Notes: generated by a model not told the origin, from the letters alone. Positions 46,100 to 58,019 are shown, counted from the stretch's first letter. The stretch is 64,000 bases of DNA from Ypsolopha sequella (GCA_934047225.1 OW203997.1:5628417-5692416), one strand, 5' to 3'. Numbers and translations are program-made.

Positions 46100-47860
46100 T
46101 ATAGGTACACTTACTTGGGATAAATCGCCAAGCATTTGAAACATAGAAATTTATTTTGAAATATTTACAGTGCATGGCAAAATTATTAGATCGTAGATAA
46201 TCCTGTCGGTACATGTTCAGGTTCTGTTACGCAAAATGAAAACAATGAAACTCTTTTAGGATTAATTTGTTATCCCTATGTTTGTCTGTCTGTCCGTTTG
46301 TCTAGACAATTTTTTCTGGGTAAAATTAACAAATACCAATATTAACGGCCCTCTATAGAGCTGTAAAAACATACTTTTGACGTTTTTATTTATATTTCGT
46401 TTTAGGTTTTTACGTTTTTCATACAAATTTTCTCACTATGAAAATGTAGGGATGAACACTAGAGATAATATTTTGCATTTAAAAGTCAACAAAGAAAGGA
46501 ATTGTTTAACAAATAATTTCTAAAGGGATTAATTATCTACTGTTCAATGTGGCGATAGCTTTGTTTATTTTTTTCCTTGAATTATTTTTTACTAAGATAA
46601 CAAATAGTTTAATACAAGGTTTTCCTTAAGAGTTCCTTTTACCCCTGTATTTTTCTTAAAATTCATACAATAGGTATAAACCGAATGTGAAGTCTACAGA
46701 TTATTTTCTTCATATCTTTTTTCATGAGTATATTCTAGTGACATCTAACTACGTCTCTATAGAGCCCAAAAAGCAAAATTTGATAAAACACCATCATAAT
46801 AGCTGTCAGGATATCGTCAATATTGCCTCGTTTTTACACAAAGTTTAACAAGTTTGTATATTTTTATCTATACTGGAAGAAAAAAGAGAGAAATACAGGC
46901 GTCGTTCATGTTAAGATGACTAAGTTTACACACTTTGCTAAGTATAAACAATTACCGTTTCATGGAAAACTGTTTTGACCTGAAACCATTTCACAAATTC
47001 AATTAACTTATTTTGAATATCTTGTCATCTTGCACTTCTTGATGAGAAATACAATTTCAATAAGTGAAAATACAACTTTTAGTTAAGAAAACTTATAGTT
47101 AAAAGTCTGCTGTATGCATTAACATATTTTTAATTATATTACAATAGTAATAAAATAATTGGCTTATCCGTCGTCGTGATACCAGCCGTAAATTTCTTAA
47201 ATAATCTGATATCACGATTATGGAAAACCCAATTATTTTGAAGATAGCATAATATCATTAAAATATGTTAATGCATATAGCAAACTTTTAACAATAAATT
47301 GTCTTAGCTAAAAGTTGTACTTTACCGTTATAATTATTTCTTAATATTTTGTTACAAATTCGGAGAAATAGCCCTTAAGGAAAACCTTGTATGAAAATAT
47401 TTGTTATCTTTGTAACAAAGAAAAAAAAATAAAGCTATCGCCACATTGAACAAACAGTAAATTATTAATCCCTTTAGAATAGAAAGATATGGTTTTATAT
47501 TTTTTACATTATTTGTTCTACAGTTCCTGTCTGTGCTTTCTTTTAAATGCAAAATATTATGTGAAGTGTTGATCTCTATATTTTTATAAGGAGAAAATTT
47601 GTATGAAAAAGTTAAACAAAAGGCCATAAAAACGTTATAATATGTATATTTTACAGGGCTGTAAATATTAGCATTTATTGATTTTACCCAGAAAAATTGC
47701 CTAGACAAACGGACAAACAGACAAACATAGGGACAATAAATTAATCCTAAAAGAGTTTTGTTTTTTCATTTTGCGTAAAGGGACCTGAACATTTCAAACT
47801 ATGATACAAATAATTTTATATATTTTAAACACTTGGCAATTTATCCCAAGGGTAAACAGG
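46100..47860. mobile_element. Element with long (about 0.6 kb) diverged inverted arms
   Basis: The left arm begins acttgggataaatcgccaag. The right arm ends with the complement of cttgggataaattgccaagt. Inside, cctatgtttgtctgtctgtc, gtctagacaa pairs with ttgcctagacaaacggacaa, acagacaaacataggg. A central hairpin (tgcattaacatattttt / aaaatatgttaatgca) lies near 47120-47275. The arms are roughly 75-80% similar by eye. No transposase frame survives. Related fragments lie at 1855-2010 and 62230-62270. Confidence 0.65.
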
Positions 47861-48394
47861 TGTCCCAAAAGTCAACGCTTTCCCTTGGAAGGCTGGTAGG
47901 CCAGCTCATGACTGACCAGAATATCAAATTATGACCTCAGCAAAAAGTAGATAGTCTTCGAGTTGATGGTACTTTTATAAATTCGAATAGATTTTTGAGA
48001 GTCAAAGCTAACCAGTTCTTAATTCTAAGAATAAAATTTTTGTTGCGCAACTCTGAATAGTCATGCTATTGATAAAGTCAAAAATAAACCTTGAAATGCT
48101 GTTACATCAGGAAGAAAAATAAAAACCCAATTTATGAGCAATTTTTTCTAATTAGGTTAGTTCGATACCACACCCTGAAAAAAAATGTCCTATGTTAGTT
48201 TTGCAAATTGTCTTAAATAACGGCTCATCAAATATTGTTTTTCAAATGATCTGGCAATTTCTGTGTATTACTTTTGAAAAAAAAGTTATTGCTATTTTAC
48301 TACCAAAGGAGCTGCGTATTTTTTTAAATAATTAGAATTTAGAATGAAAGAGTGGCGGGCAGTAAAAATATTTGACGTTCATTAGAAATGCCAT

Positions 48395-48535
48395 TTAACA
48401 CGCGTTAGAGTGAGATAAATAGTGACGCTATTTAAAATGAGTTGGAATGAGATAGTAACGCAGTTAAACGTGGTTGAATGAGAGAGGCATAATTGATATA
48501 GGCTACAGTGAGATAGATAGTGACGTGGTGCATTC
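48395..48535. repeat. Imperfect short tandem repeat of a GAGTGAGATA-type unit
   Basis: Gttagagtgagataaatagt, gttggaatgagatagtaacg, gttgaatgagagag and acagtgagatagatagtgac recur at spacings of roughly 40 bases. Confidence 0.45.
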
Positions 48536-48874
48536 CTTTTGAGAATATTTGTTAGTTTCCACTTTTTGTAATAAAAACTTAAGTAAAAATGTTTTGTAAA
48601 GAAATTTTTGGTCCAATTTATTTTCCCGCAAGTGTAAAACCAGCTCAACGGGCGAAAAATATTTAAAGAATGGGTAATGGTGACAATTAACCGTCACGAT
48701 ATTATTATGTATCTCTAAAGGAGTGTCTGAAATGTTCCGAGGGTCAACTGATAAATCAAACACTCAAAAAACCACTTTTAGCCGACCATAATAAATTTAC
48801 GTCCCGACGTGATAGCAAGTAGGATCAATGCCGTGTGACGATGATCGAAATACACTAATATCACAGCATATATG

Positions 48875-49060
48875 TACTATATAATAATAATAATAATAAT
48901 ATTGTTTATTTACAACAGGAAAAAAAAAACTTATAGCTATACATAAATAAATACACATTTTTATTTTTAAGGAAAAACTATACAATAATACCTTGGCACC
49001 TGAGCTAAACCGAAAGATCTGTATTCCAGGTGCCAGTCCCTAATCACCTCGGTAAAAAAT
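48875..49060 (-). mobile_element. LINE 3' tail with ATT microsatellite
   Basis: On the minus strand the sequence reads ...ggcacctggaatacagatct, then a taaataaacaatattatta end. A non-LTR 3' UTR running into an ATT repeat is the usual lepidopteran LINE terminus. Confidence 0.55.
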
Positions 49061-49353
49061 AAAAAAAATAAAGTTAAACCACAATATACAAAATTATGCA
49101 CTTGAATATAAATGTGAAAGTGAGAGGGTGTGTGAGAGTGTGTATGTGTAGAGAGAGGGTGGATGTGTGAGTTTGCGTGAATAAATTAGATAAAATAAAA
49201 TACGTATTACTTTTGACCCTGCCTCGTCCACTCTATTCGTATTTTTGCTATGGTGACGCGAGCTTAGAGACCGGGACGATTTTCCCCCCGCGCGCTATCG
49301 TAAAATAGAATAAGCCACGCCCGGAACTGGTTTTAAATTACAAAACAAATTAC

Positions 49354-49687
49354 TTAACAAAAAAATATCAACCGACTTCAATAGTAACAGCAGTCATTCA
49401 CTAAAAAGTTAATAATAATTCTATAAAGACCGATGGTACCGAAGCAACACTTTTGCCGACTTCTTTCTTCCTGAAACGTTATGTTATCTAGAAGTCGGCG
49501 TTCTTATATTGGTTTTTATGTTGCTATATCGTAGGAAATACGCCGACTTCTAGATAACATAATGTTTCAGGAAGAAAGAAGTCGGCAAAAGTGTTGCTTC
49601 GGTACCATCGATCTTTATAGAATTATTATTAACTTTTTAGTGAATGACTGCTGTTACTATTGAAGTCGGTTGATATTTTTTTGTTAA
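49354..49687. mobile_element. Near-perfect TTAA-flanked foldback, about 145-bp arms
   Basis: TTAACAAAAAAATATCAACC at the left is mirrored by GGTTGATATTTTTTTGTTAA at the right. The arms pair almost perfectly through accgaagcaacacttttgcc and the aagaaagaagtcggc block, leaving a loop of about 35 bases near 49515. The few mismatches suggest a recent origin. Confidence 0.88.
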
Positions 49688-50089
49688 AAGTTTATTTTAT
49701 TTCACACTTTTTAGTGTGGCTCGTCTCTTATACGAGTATACATACAAAGGTACCTTCATTTTTTTTTCCAGAATAGCTCTTGTTATTGTTATTAATCTCA
49801 CGAAATTTCAGTTACCGGAAATCAATAGTTTTCTCAAAAAAAAATTTCAACTTTCGTAAAATAACCTCAAAAATTGTCTTAAGGTTAAATTTTAATTGAT
49901 TTTATGACTTCATTTTTTTTTTTTTTTGGTTGTGTTCCGAAACTGCTGTGAGTGACGCATTAAAATTGACGTAATTTAATTTTTTTTGTTGTATTTCGCT
50001 AAAAATTTGCTCAAAAGACCAGGATATAAAAAAAAACCAATGCAGACATTTTGTTTTCTTCGTGATTTGAATCAGAGCACCCGACTCCA

Positions 50090-50350
50090 TGCAAAAAATA
50101 GGTTGAATAAGTTCCAAAACCGAATCAGAGCACCCCGACTCTATACAGTCTTGTGGGTACTACCCCTAGAGTGTATATAAAAAGCCGTAGGCGTGGAGGA
50201 AGGGCAGCCCTCGCCTGCTGTAACAAAGCATAGGCACCCGTGCGAGCCGTAGCGGCTGAGGCTGGTCGCCGAAGGCGACCAACAAGCCGAAGCTGCGAAG
50301 GTGAGCATGGGTGACTGTGCTTTGTTACGCAAGGGCGAAGGGGCTGCACT
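50090..50350. repeat. GC-rich island with hairpin
   Basis: Gtaacaaagcataggcaccc at about 50220 pairs imperfectly with gggtgactgtgctttgttac at about 50330. In between lie ggtcgccgaaggcgacc and related self-complementary phrases. No tRNA, snRNA or ORF with a domain was recognised. Confidence 0.45.
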
Positions 50351-50764
50351 TTCCACAACGCCGAAGCAATTGCAGAAGTCATATTGGGTCTTTAAAGTTA
50401 GGTTATGTTCAGTTTTTTTTTTTTTTTTTTTAAGAAACTAGTTTCATTACACCCTCTCCCCAGTGATCCCCCTCCCACTATACGTATACTTAATATTCGA
50501 GTTATTTTATCCTACATAAAACATAAAATAACCTTTTAATTTTGAAAAAAAATTATAAAAAAAAGACTATTGATTTCCGGTACCCCCCCTCCCCCCCCCA
50601 TCGCCCCCCCTAAACATATACATAGGTACATATACGTATATAAGAGTCCTTCCTTTAGTGTTGCTGGGTTAAATTGTGAAATATGGGTAGTTCTTACAAA
50701 CGTGGTTTTAATATGAAACGAAGTTCAAGTGAGTATAAGTAGCTGTTTGAGTAGCTTCCTGCTA

Positions 50765-51360
50765 TCAATCTCGAGTTATGTGCTGTCATTCGTTAAAGAG
50801 TTCTACGGTGATGAAGCCAAGATCGAAGGTCAGGTGGGTACACTGGCAATTTTCAAGCAATGCCCTGCAATGAGCACCATAACACAAACTGATTGCCGCA
50901 ATCCAAAGTTATGTGCTGTCATCCGTTGATGAGTTCTATGGTGATGAAGCCAGGATCGAAGTGCAGGTGGGTATTCTGGTAATCTCCAAGTAATACCCTT
51001 GAATTAGCACCCTAACGCAGTGATTGCCGCATCTCGAGTTATGTGCTCTGATCCGTTGAGGAGTTCTATGGTGAATATGGTGATGAAGCCAGGATCGAAG
51101 GTCAGGTGGAAGAATGATGATTTTCAAGTAATACCTTGTAATCAGCACCCAGGTACAAAGCGATTACCTCAATTTCGAGAGGTATGCTGTCATTTTCTGA
51201 GGAGTTCCACTGCCTATCTCTGAAGACCTTCATCAGATCATGACCAAACCCAAAATGGGACCTACCTGGAAGTACACTCTTTCAAACAAAAAAACAATTG
51301 TTCAAATCGGTTCAGAAATGACGGAGTTATGGAGTAACAACGCCAAAAAAAAAAAAAAAA
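50765..51360. repeat. About four imperfect tandem units of roughly 135 bp plus A-tail
   Basis: The phrase gttatgtgctgtcatycgtt recurs at about 50773, 50908 and 51039, with a fourth weaker copy near 51182; each is followed by gagttctayggtgatgaagc. After the units comes cagaaatgacggagttatgg and a run of A (51343-51360), as in retroelement 3' ends. Confidence 0.75.
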
Positions 51361-51426
51361 ATGTACCTAATAAGAATTCTCTTCTCTTATGGGTTGATGG
51401 TTTGCGGGCTGACGTACATAATTAAC

Positions 51427-51820
51427 TTTTCAATGCATGTGCTCGTAAAGGCCCACTTTTTATGCATCAAAACCGAACAGAAAGTCGATTATTTTGCCCT
51501 AGGGCTTTATTATTATTATTTTTTTAATTTGTTTGCAATGGTTGGCTAACCTGCAGCCTCTCCTGTGTACCATAGATGTTATACTTTTTTTCCCACTGTT
51601 TAACGGCTCTGGATACAATCCTTTTGAGCCAATCATAAGTGAAAGTTCACAAGGTTATATTTGTTTTCATTTCCTCACACTATGTATTGAAAAACGTAGT
51701 ATGATACACGGGCGTGAAAGCAATAAATTACTCGGTTACGTTTAAAACACTCGCTACGCTCGTGTTTTAAATCGTCCTCGTAATTTATTCCTTTTCGGCC
51801 TACTAGCATAAACTACTATT
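51427..51820. repeat. Palindrome-headed repeat, family P2, copy 3 (inverted)
   Basis: The body from catgtgctcgtaaaggccca runs to the palindrome at about 51696-51817, with apex acactcgctacgctcgtgt. Same orientation as the copy at 19087. Confidence 0.8.
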
Positions 51821-51929
51821 ACACTATATAACTATAGTGAAAAAAAAATACATTTCAAATGCAAATAAAATTCAGAAAGCTTTTTTGGAATATTCAAATT
51901 GCAAATATCAAAGGGATACAGGTATAAAT

Positions 51930-52190
51930 GAACTTTATTAATAATGGTTCCCACTTTGAAAGGCTTAGGTCTATAATTAATACTGTGCACCATAATATTA
52001 ATACTCCCAGGTTTAAAATGTGTCTTTGAAAATAATATTTCAGCTTTAAACATTTCTCTTCCTTAAAAATAATTTTGTATATTAATCACGTATTTGTATT
52101 GTAGTGTATTAATTAAATATTCAAATATGTTGTAGTCGTTAACATTACTTTATAGTGCAAACGTTTATTTGTATATGTTTAATGTTATTT
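51930..52190. repeat. Partial copy of the 18795-20282 element
   Basis: Ggttcccactttgaaaggct, then ctataattaatactgtgcac, caccataatattaatactcc match the left terminal arm at 18820-18890. Confidence 0.55.
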
Positions 52191-52217
52191 TAAGTGTTCG
52201 TATTTATTTTCTCGTAA

Positions 52218-52440
52218 ATATCATCCATCAGCCCGTATTCGTCCACTGCTGGACATAGGCCTCCCCCAATATTACGCCACTCTTGGCGGTCCTCAGTCAT
52301 CCTCATCCAGACGCCACACGCAACGTCCTTCAGATCGTCAGTCCTGCGGGCACGAGGGCGGCCTACGCTGCGCTTTGCTGTATGTGGTCTCAATCCACTC
52401 GAAGCAATGCAGCCATTATTGCAGCGTCTGCTTATAACAA
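52218..52440 (-). mobile_element. RTE-type LINE C-terminus and 3' tail
   Basis: On the minus strand the frame reads VGRPRARRTDDLKDVACGVW, DRQEWRNIGG; the nucleotides include tccactgctggacataggcc. This is the standard end of lepidopteran RTE-type ORFs, 5' truncated. Confidence 0.75.
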
Positions 52441-52881
52441 TAAGAATTAAAGTATTAAAGATATAGCCAGTAAGCACTTCATCCTTGAGAGCTATTTCAA
52501 GTATCCAGGAAGTGTCTCAATAAGTATTCAGGAAATTCGTATGAAATATATAATATATGTTAAATTTTTTAAACTACCCGTTTCTACGTTTTTAGGAGAC
52601 TAAGGAGTTTGGTGATCATAAGGTTTTAAGTGGCCAGTTTAAAAAGAAAAATTTCGTGTTCAGAATGTGGAGATGTTTGTTTTATTTTATAATTTGCAAT
52701 AATAATAATGAAAAATAAATTAATTTTGATGATTTTATATACCTAAGTATTTAAAACCATTAAACACTTAAAATTTAATTATATGCTCTGCTATCAATGT
52801 AAGGCGGGTCGCGTCGGCTTCGTCAGACGATCAAACTGAACGCAGCCTACACTAACGTCCCAGTTTGAGAGAGAAACAAAC

Positions 52882-52992
52882 ATGGCGCATATAGGTTGTG
52901 GAAAAAATATTTGTAGTTTGCATCGTGAATCGAATTTTCCGGTAACAAGTGCTCGACTCGAAACGAATCTTTTTTGTATTTAATATTTTGAG
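52882..52992 (+). CDS. Possible first exon with short ORF and strong splice donor
   Basis: A small CpG-rich island (about 52800-52880) is followed by ATG in good context (caaacATGG), a 33-codon frame ending at 52983, and a near-consensus splice donor, TTTGAG|GTAAGTTT, at 52992/52993. This could be a 5' exon of a gene continuing downstream, with the ORF acting as an upstream ORF. A Helitron starts 66 bases further on, so any intron would contain it. No protein similarity was recognised. Confidence 0.2.
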
Positions 52993-53833
52993 GTAAGTTT
53001 AAATAGGGCTTTCTCATACCCCTTCACTAAAGTTTGCCCCGTGAAGATTATAATTAATCTATCTATCTATCTATATAAATAAAAATGAATTGCTGTTCGT
53101 TAGTCTCGCTAAAACTCGAGAACGGCTGAACCGATTTGGCTAATTTTAGTCTTGAAATATTCGTGGAAGTCCAGGGAAGGTTTAAGCGATGAGAAAATGT
53201 GGAAAAATTGCGAGGAAAATACTAAAAACGACAATTTTATTTTCCCATACAAACTGTTCTTACCTGTCAAACATTTGATGTTCGCCCCGTCGCGTCGGTT
53301 CGGTATTTTAGGAATAAAAACATGTAGATCTAGATTAAATAAGGGTTTGGAATCGACAACATATATCCATAATAGTCTGATTATCGCGTTATTAGATTTT
53401 AAACATGTAAAATAATGACACATTAATGACACTTGGTTGTTGTGTTGGGTGCGTTCAGAAATATACTTTGAAACAGTAAAGTTCGCTATACGATCTGAAA
53501 TTGGGTACTTCCCTAAAAATCTTCCCAGCGACTCTTTATCAAATGTCAAAACGCCCCGATACTATGAAATTTGTATGAGGTTTTACATTATGACGTCACA
53601 GTTTTCTGTGATCAAACTGCTTCCTTTTTTCTTAGTTTTTAGCAATTATAAAATTGTCAAACCCTCAAAAAAATCCGTCAAAATGTTTTAACGATTATTT
53701 TAGAAGATCACATTGGATTGTGTCAGTTATTTTACTTTAACAGCAGTCAAGTTTCAGAATGCACGGAATTGCATTCAATTTATCTATTACCCGCACACAT
53801 TATGTTTTTAACACCTGAAAAAAGATTCAAAAC

Positions 53834-54720
53834 TTGATTTGTCATTCTGATACTGCTTACAATGCCGGGGGAAAACGACCTAACATAGGTCGTCGAAGTC
53901 GATCGAATGTGCGACGAGCTACCTCACGCGCTAATCGCACTGATGACCAGCGAGAGACTGATAATGATAACAGTCGTATTGGTATGGCAGATTTGCATTC
54001 TAGAGTGAATTACAATGAAGTGGATAATAGGCATAGAATGGAACGAGTTCGGGCACATCGATCACAACAGAGCGAGCACGGGAAAATTAAATGATCGATT
54101 CCGCAGACGCAATGTTCCTGTGAACCTGGCACGAGGAGCATTCTCCTACGATCAAGAAATAGATTATAGTGCCGACAAATCTGTAACAATTGGGGAAATG
54201 TCAATCATTTGTCAACATTGTAAAGCTTTAAAATACAGCGGTGAATTTGCAGGATTATGTTGTGCTGGTGGTAAAGTAAAATTGCCACAGTTTGTCCCAC
54301 CACCTGATCCATTAGACTCATTAGTTTTTGGGATGGTTGATTAATTGATTACAGGTGCTGAAACCAACAAAAAAGTCAGTGCTATGAATTTTTATTCAAA
54401 CAGAATCCGTGAAGGTGAAGTAAATCACATTTTGATGTGTCAACGGCTTTTTCATCAGTTTGCAGTTGACATTTATGTCAAAATTGAGACTGAACGATTG
54501 ACGTACATCCGTCTAAACCAAAAACCAACAGCCGAAGTGGTTATATTGTCTTTGCCAACAGCAGCTTCGATCTGAAGAGTACATTCATCTTCGCGATGCT
54601 ATTAATGCCGATGGCAATGCAAACAATGTGGGAAAATGTCAATTTTGCCGGCCACTTACATTGGAAGGCCGCGCCACCACGGTGTCGTGCATTTGGGTAT
54701 ATTTGTTGTTACTAATACAT
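53834..54720 (+). pseudogene. Helitron Rep N-terminal region, broken
   Basis: Segments in order: NIGRRSRSNVRRATSRAN (from about 53880), then after a frameshift AFSYDQEIDYSADKSVTIGE and CQHCKALKYSGEFAGLCCAG (54150-54270), a stop at 54342, then MNFYSNRIREGEVNHI, CQRLFHQFAVDIYVKIETER and LTYIRLNQ (to about 54520). After a short insertion come LRSEEYIHLRDAINADGN and, in another frame, LPATYIGRPRH. These are characteristic blocks upstream of the Rep HUH motif of insect Helitrons. A stretch between VFG and ITGAE is deleted, and everything downstream, including the HUH and helicase domains, is missing. Confidence 0.75.
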
Positions 54721-54997
54721 ATATGTCTGAAATAATATTCAATTTGATATAATTCAAATATTTTTTATTAAAGACTATATAAATCAACCTTTACGGTAGG
54801 AATCATATTTTCTAAAATTTCCGCGATTGACACCTGAATCGGCAACATATCAATTAATCTAACAGCAAATGCGAACCAGGCTTGCTAAAGATGTCTTGAC
54901 TTGCCTCGCCAGGACTTGACGGCGTGGCGGAAGGCCTCGGTAACTCGGAAAATGTTGATAGAACCAGAATATTGCCGATGTTGTGCTAATGACTTTC

Positions 54998-55330
54998 TTA
55001 AATCTCATCCAAACCCTTTAGTTCATCGGCAGTTAAATTAAGTTCTGAAAATGTTATTCCTTCAGATGATGACACAGATGATGATGATGGCATTGTTGAG
55101 ACGAACTTTGGTTTTAATAACAGTTGTTGTTTCACTCGATTTTTTTGTTCCTTAGCCCTATTAATTCGTATTATTCGGCTCAAATTGTGACCGCAAATTA
55201 TACAAAACTTGAAGGTATCAAAGGTTATTGTGAAACATTCGTCGCATCTTTACAATTTTTTTGTGCAACTAGGATAGGTACTTCTGTTGTTCTGCCGTTC
55301 TATCCACTTTTTACAAAAGGGACAATGCAT
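54998..55330 (-). pseudogene. Small zinc-ribbon protein frame inside the Helitron
   Basis: Starting at 55330 on the minus strand, 110 codons read MHCPFCKKWIERQNN..., a TAA at 55250-55252, then RCDECFTITFDTFKFCIICG, HNLSRIIRINRAKEQKNR, a Ser-rich stretch and ELNLTADELKGLDEI before the final stop. The cysteine pattern CPxC...C...CDEC...CxxCG resembles a two-knuckle zinc ribbon. Apart from one stop the frame is coherent, with an acidic tail. It is not part of known Helitron Rep/helicase proteins, so it may be captured or encoded by another nested element. I do not recognise the family. Confidence 0.45.
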
Positions 55331-55399
55331 TGTTAAGAGTTAACTATAACTTCTGAAAAATAGTTTTCAATTCAATTCAATGCCATTTTATCTGGCTTC

Positions 55400-56837
55400 C
55401 GCCCAACAAACATTTTAGCGATAATTAGATCTTTTTTAAATCTTCAGGATGTAAAAAGTTGTTAGAATAGCGATATTTATGGCTTCAGGAGATAAACTTG
55501 TGATATTTAAACAACATTAGCACTCAGCGCGATATAATAGGTTTAAAGGAACGTTAAAATAAGGTTAAAGTTGTATTGTAGCGATTCCAATTGCCATAAT
55601 GCAAGCAAAGCATCTTGTATTATAGCTTCAACCTAAACTTACAACTGTAAGATCTATAAAGGAGATAATAGACGCCTAATTCCTCCTCAAGATTTATATT
55701 GACGCTAAAAATCACTCCTTAAACACCCAAGAGTCTACAACAGCGTCTGTTAGAATCATTAGTTCTTGAATAGCGCTCATTAAACCCCTTCTAACACTAG
55801 ATGCTATAGGTTGTCATTACAGTTCTTTTAAATGTTAAAGTTGTATCAAACTCTTTTTAAACACTACCATACATGTATGGGTTCTAAAGAAGCGCTAATC
55901 ATGACCACAGTACACCCTAAAAAGCTATATCGCACTTACTCGTGGGCTTAACCTACACCGCCATTATACGTTAATAATTTAAAAATTAAAATTGAGTTAT
56001 TCATTGTAATTTGGATGTTATTTGCTTAGAAAGTTCCTTAGCCGATATGCTGTAACGCATAGAATCGAAGATAGAAACAAAAATGAATTAATTCCATAAA
56101 AACCATGGATTACACCTATATAATACGTGTTACACTTTAGTAAATAGAGGTTATTCCATGTGCGCTTTAATTTTGAGATGAAAATGTATATGTATATTCA
56201 CAGTAAACTTACCTTCGCAATGATAGTTTAATCCTTAACACGTGCACTAGTATAAATATGATATTTTGAGAGTGCTTCCATTCCACCATTGAAAATAACA
56301 CTTTATCAACTTGTTTGAGTCACTCTGTTTACCTGTGTGTAAAAAGTACAGAGAAAAATACGTTTTACAACCTAAGGAGTTCCTATTCAAATAAATATTG
56401 TGTTTGCTACAACCCAGAGATCTAAAATTGATACTAATATACCTGCAATATAACTTAAAGTCATTTTCATCGCCGTTGTGGACCTTGGATAGCACTTTCG
56501 GTCTCCACTAGCGCTGTAATAACACCGGAAGAAATAACCTAAAATGATGAGAGTTAGGCATGGCTATAGTACGACTCTTGTATCGCTGTGAGACGTATTT
56601 ATCACCCCTTTAGCACTTCCATAGCCCTCTCGTACAACTTAATTCCATTTCTTACCACCTTCATATCGCCGTTGAAGGACCTAAGCCTGTAAAAAGTTAT
56701 GCCTAATCCGGGGGTATATCGGGGTTAGAGCACGCTCTAACTCTAGTTTAATCGCTTATTTACATCTGAAAGACTTTAGGAGCGCTTTAATAGATCTTTT
56801 ATAGCCCTCGCAGTAGCGCCTAAATGTTTGTTGGGCG
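55400..56837. mobile_element. 1.4-kb element with GCCCAACAAACATTT terminal repeats
   Basis: It starts cgcccaacaaacattttagc and ends gcctaaatgtttgttgggcg. The interior is non-coding but rich in agcgct/tagcgc-type hexamers (for example tagcgctgtaa, gagcgctttaa, aagcgctaatc). No target duplication was found. It lies within the Helitron boundaries. Confidence 0.65.
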
Positions 56838-57252
56838 ATAATATGGACTCCGCAAAAATAGTTTTGAAATATCAATTATATTTTCTTGGAAACTTCGTTG
56901 ACAGTGACACTGACAGTCAGTGTTGGCAGGTTACTATTACGTTTAGTAATGTGGCGTAGTCGACACAGACAAAAAAAATAGGCTGGTACTTACCTTATTT
57001 GTTAATATAAGTGTCTATATAATCTAATCTAATATAATGTCTCATGCAAAATAATTATGAACATTAAGCTGGACATGTGTGCGTGATTTGCCCACTCTTT
57101 CCGCCCACTATGGAGCCGATACTTAGACTATCTGATGATGCCTTTATAAAGCTGCCGGCCCTGAAATACATACATATGGTTTAAATTAATATGGTTCATA
57201 TATAGGTAAGTGATACGAAGTTCACCGGGTCAGCTAGTATATTAATATAATT

Positions 57253-57601
57253 AATAGTAGTTTATGCTACTAGGGCGAAAAGGAATAAATTACGAGGACG
57301 ATTTAAAACACGAGCGTAGCGAGTGTTTTAAACGTAACCGAGTAATTTATTGCTTTTACGCCCGTGTATCATACTACGTTTTTCAATGCATAGTGTGAGG
57401 AAATGAAAACAAATATAATCTTGTGAACTTTAAATTATAATTGGCTCAAAAGGACTGTATCCAGAGCCGTTAAACAGTGGAAAAAAAAGTATAACATCTA
57501 TGGTACACAGGAAAGGCTGCAGGTTAGCCAACCATTGTAAATAAATTAAAAAAAAATTATAATAATAAAGCCCTAGGGCAAAATAAACGACTTTTTGTTC
57601 G
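57253..57601. repeat. Palindrome-headed repeat, family P2, copy 4, interrupted
   Basis: A complete palindrome (about 57255-57377, apex acacgagcgtagcgagtgt) and body up to cgactttttgttc at 57601. The remaining 50 bases (ggttttgatgcataaaaagt ... acatgcattg) reappear at 60738-60785, after the 57622-60707 element. It starts about 16 bases after the Helitron end. Confidence 0.8.
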
Positions 57602-58019
57602 TAGCTCAGTATGTAGGTATTTTTGCCCTACAAAAGGTGGTGTAGAAAATGTTTTAATTTGTATTGCTTAAGTATAGGCTAGTTATGAAAAATGTAAGTT
57701 TTAGACCTCGAGGGGTGATCAGGTTAGCCACCATCTTGAATTGAAGGGGCGAAAATTCGTTTTTTTTTTACATAATGCTTCAACAGTTGACTTTATGTCA
57801 AAAATGCCTATGAGAAGAATAAAGACAACAAAATTTTGATCATTTTTTGTATTTGTATTTATTCTGTACGTCTTATAGATACAAAGTTACAAGCGAGAGA
57901 AAATTTTATATTTACAAAAAATCATCTTATATTGTAAAGAATGAATTGCAGCGTTCAGACTCAGGGCGGCTGGACAGTGGAAAAGCGATGACAGGGCACC
58001 ACAAACACGCATTCTTGAG

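Larger units (their letters stand above)
53059..57237 (+). mobile_element. Decayed Helitron with nested insertions
   Basis: The 5' end TCTATCTATCTATC, then aatgaattgctgttcgttag, ctcgagaacggctgaaccga is the canonical lepidopteran Helitron start. The 3' end ttcaccgggtcagCTAG lies at 57237, between A and T as expected. The interior has remnants of the Rep protein (53834-54720), a zinc-ribbon frame (54998-55330, minus) and a TIR element (55400-56837). No helicase domain was seen, so the copy is non-autonomous today. Confidence 0.78.

Noticed and set aside
47352..47708. 118-codon minus-strand ORF in the long inverted-repeat element
   Set aside because: The matching arm at 46300-46650 does not keep the frame open, so there is no evidence of coding.
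50125..50382. Two minus-strand ORFs in the GC-rich island
   Set aside because: They overlap in different frames through a self-complementary region and show no domain.
53109..53691. Overlapping ORFs of 84-146 codons on both strands near the Helitron 5' end
   Set aside because: This is the standard non-coding 5' region of lepidopteran Helitrons; the frames do not match Rep or helicase.
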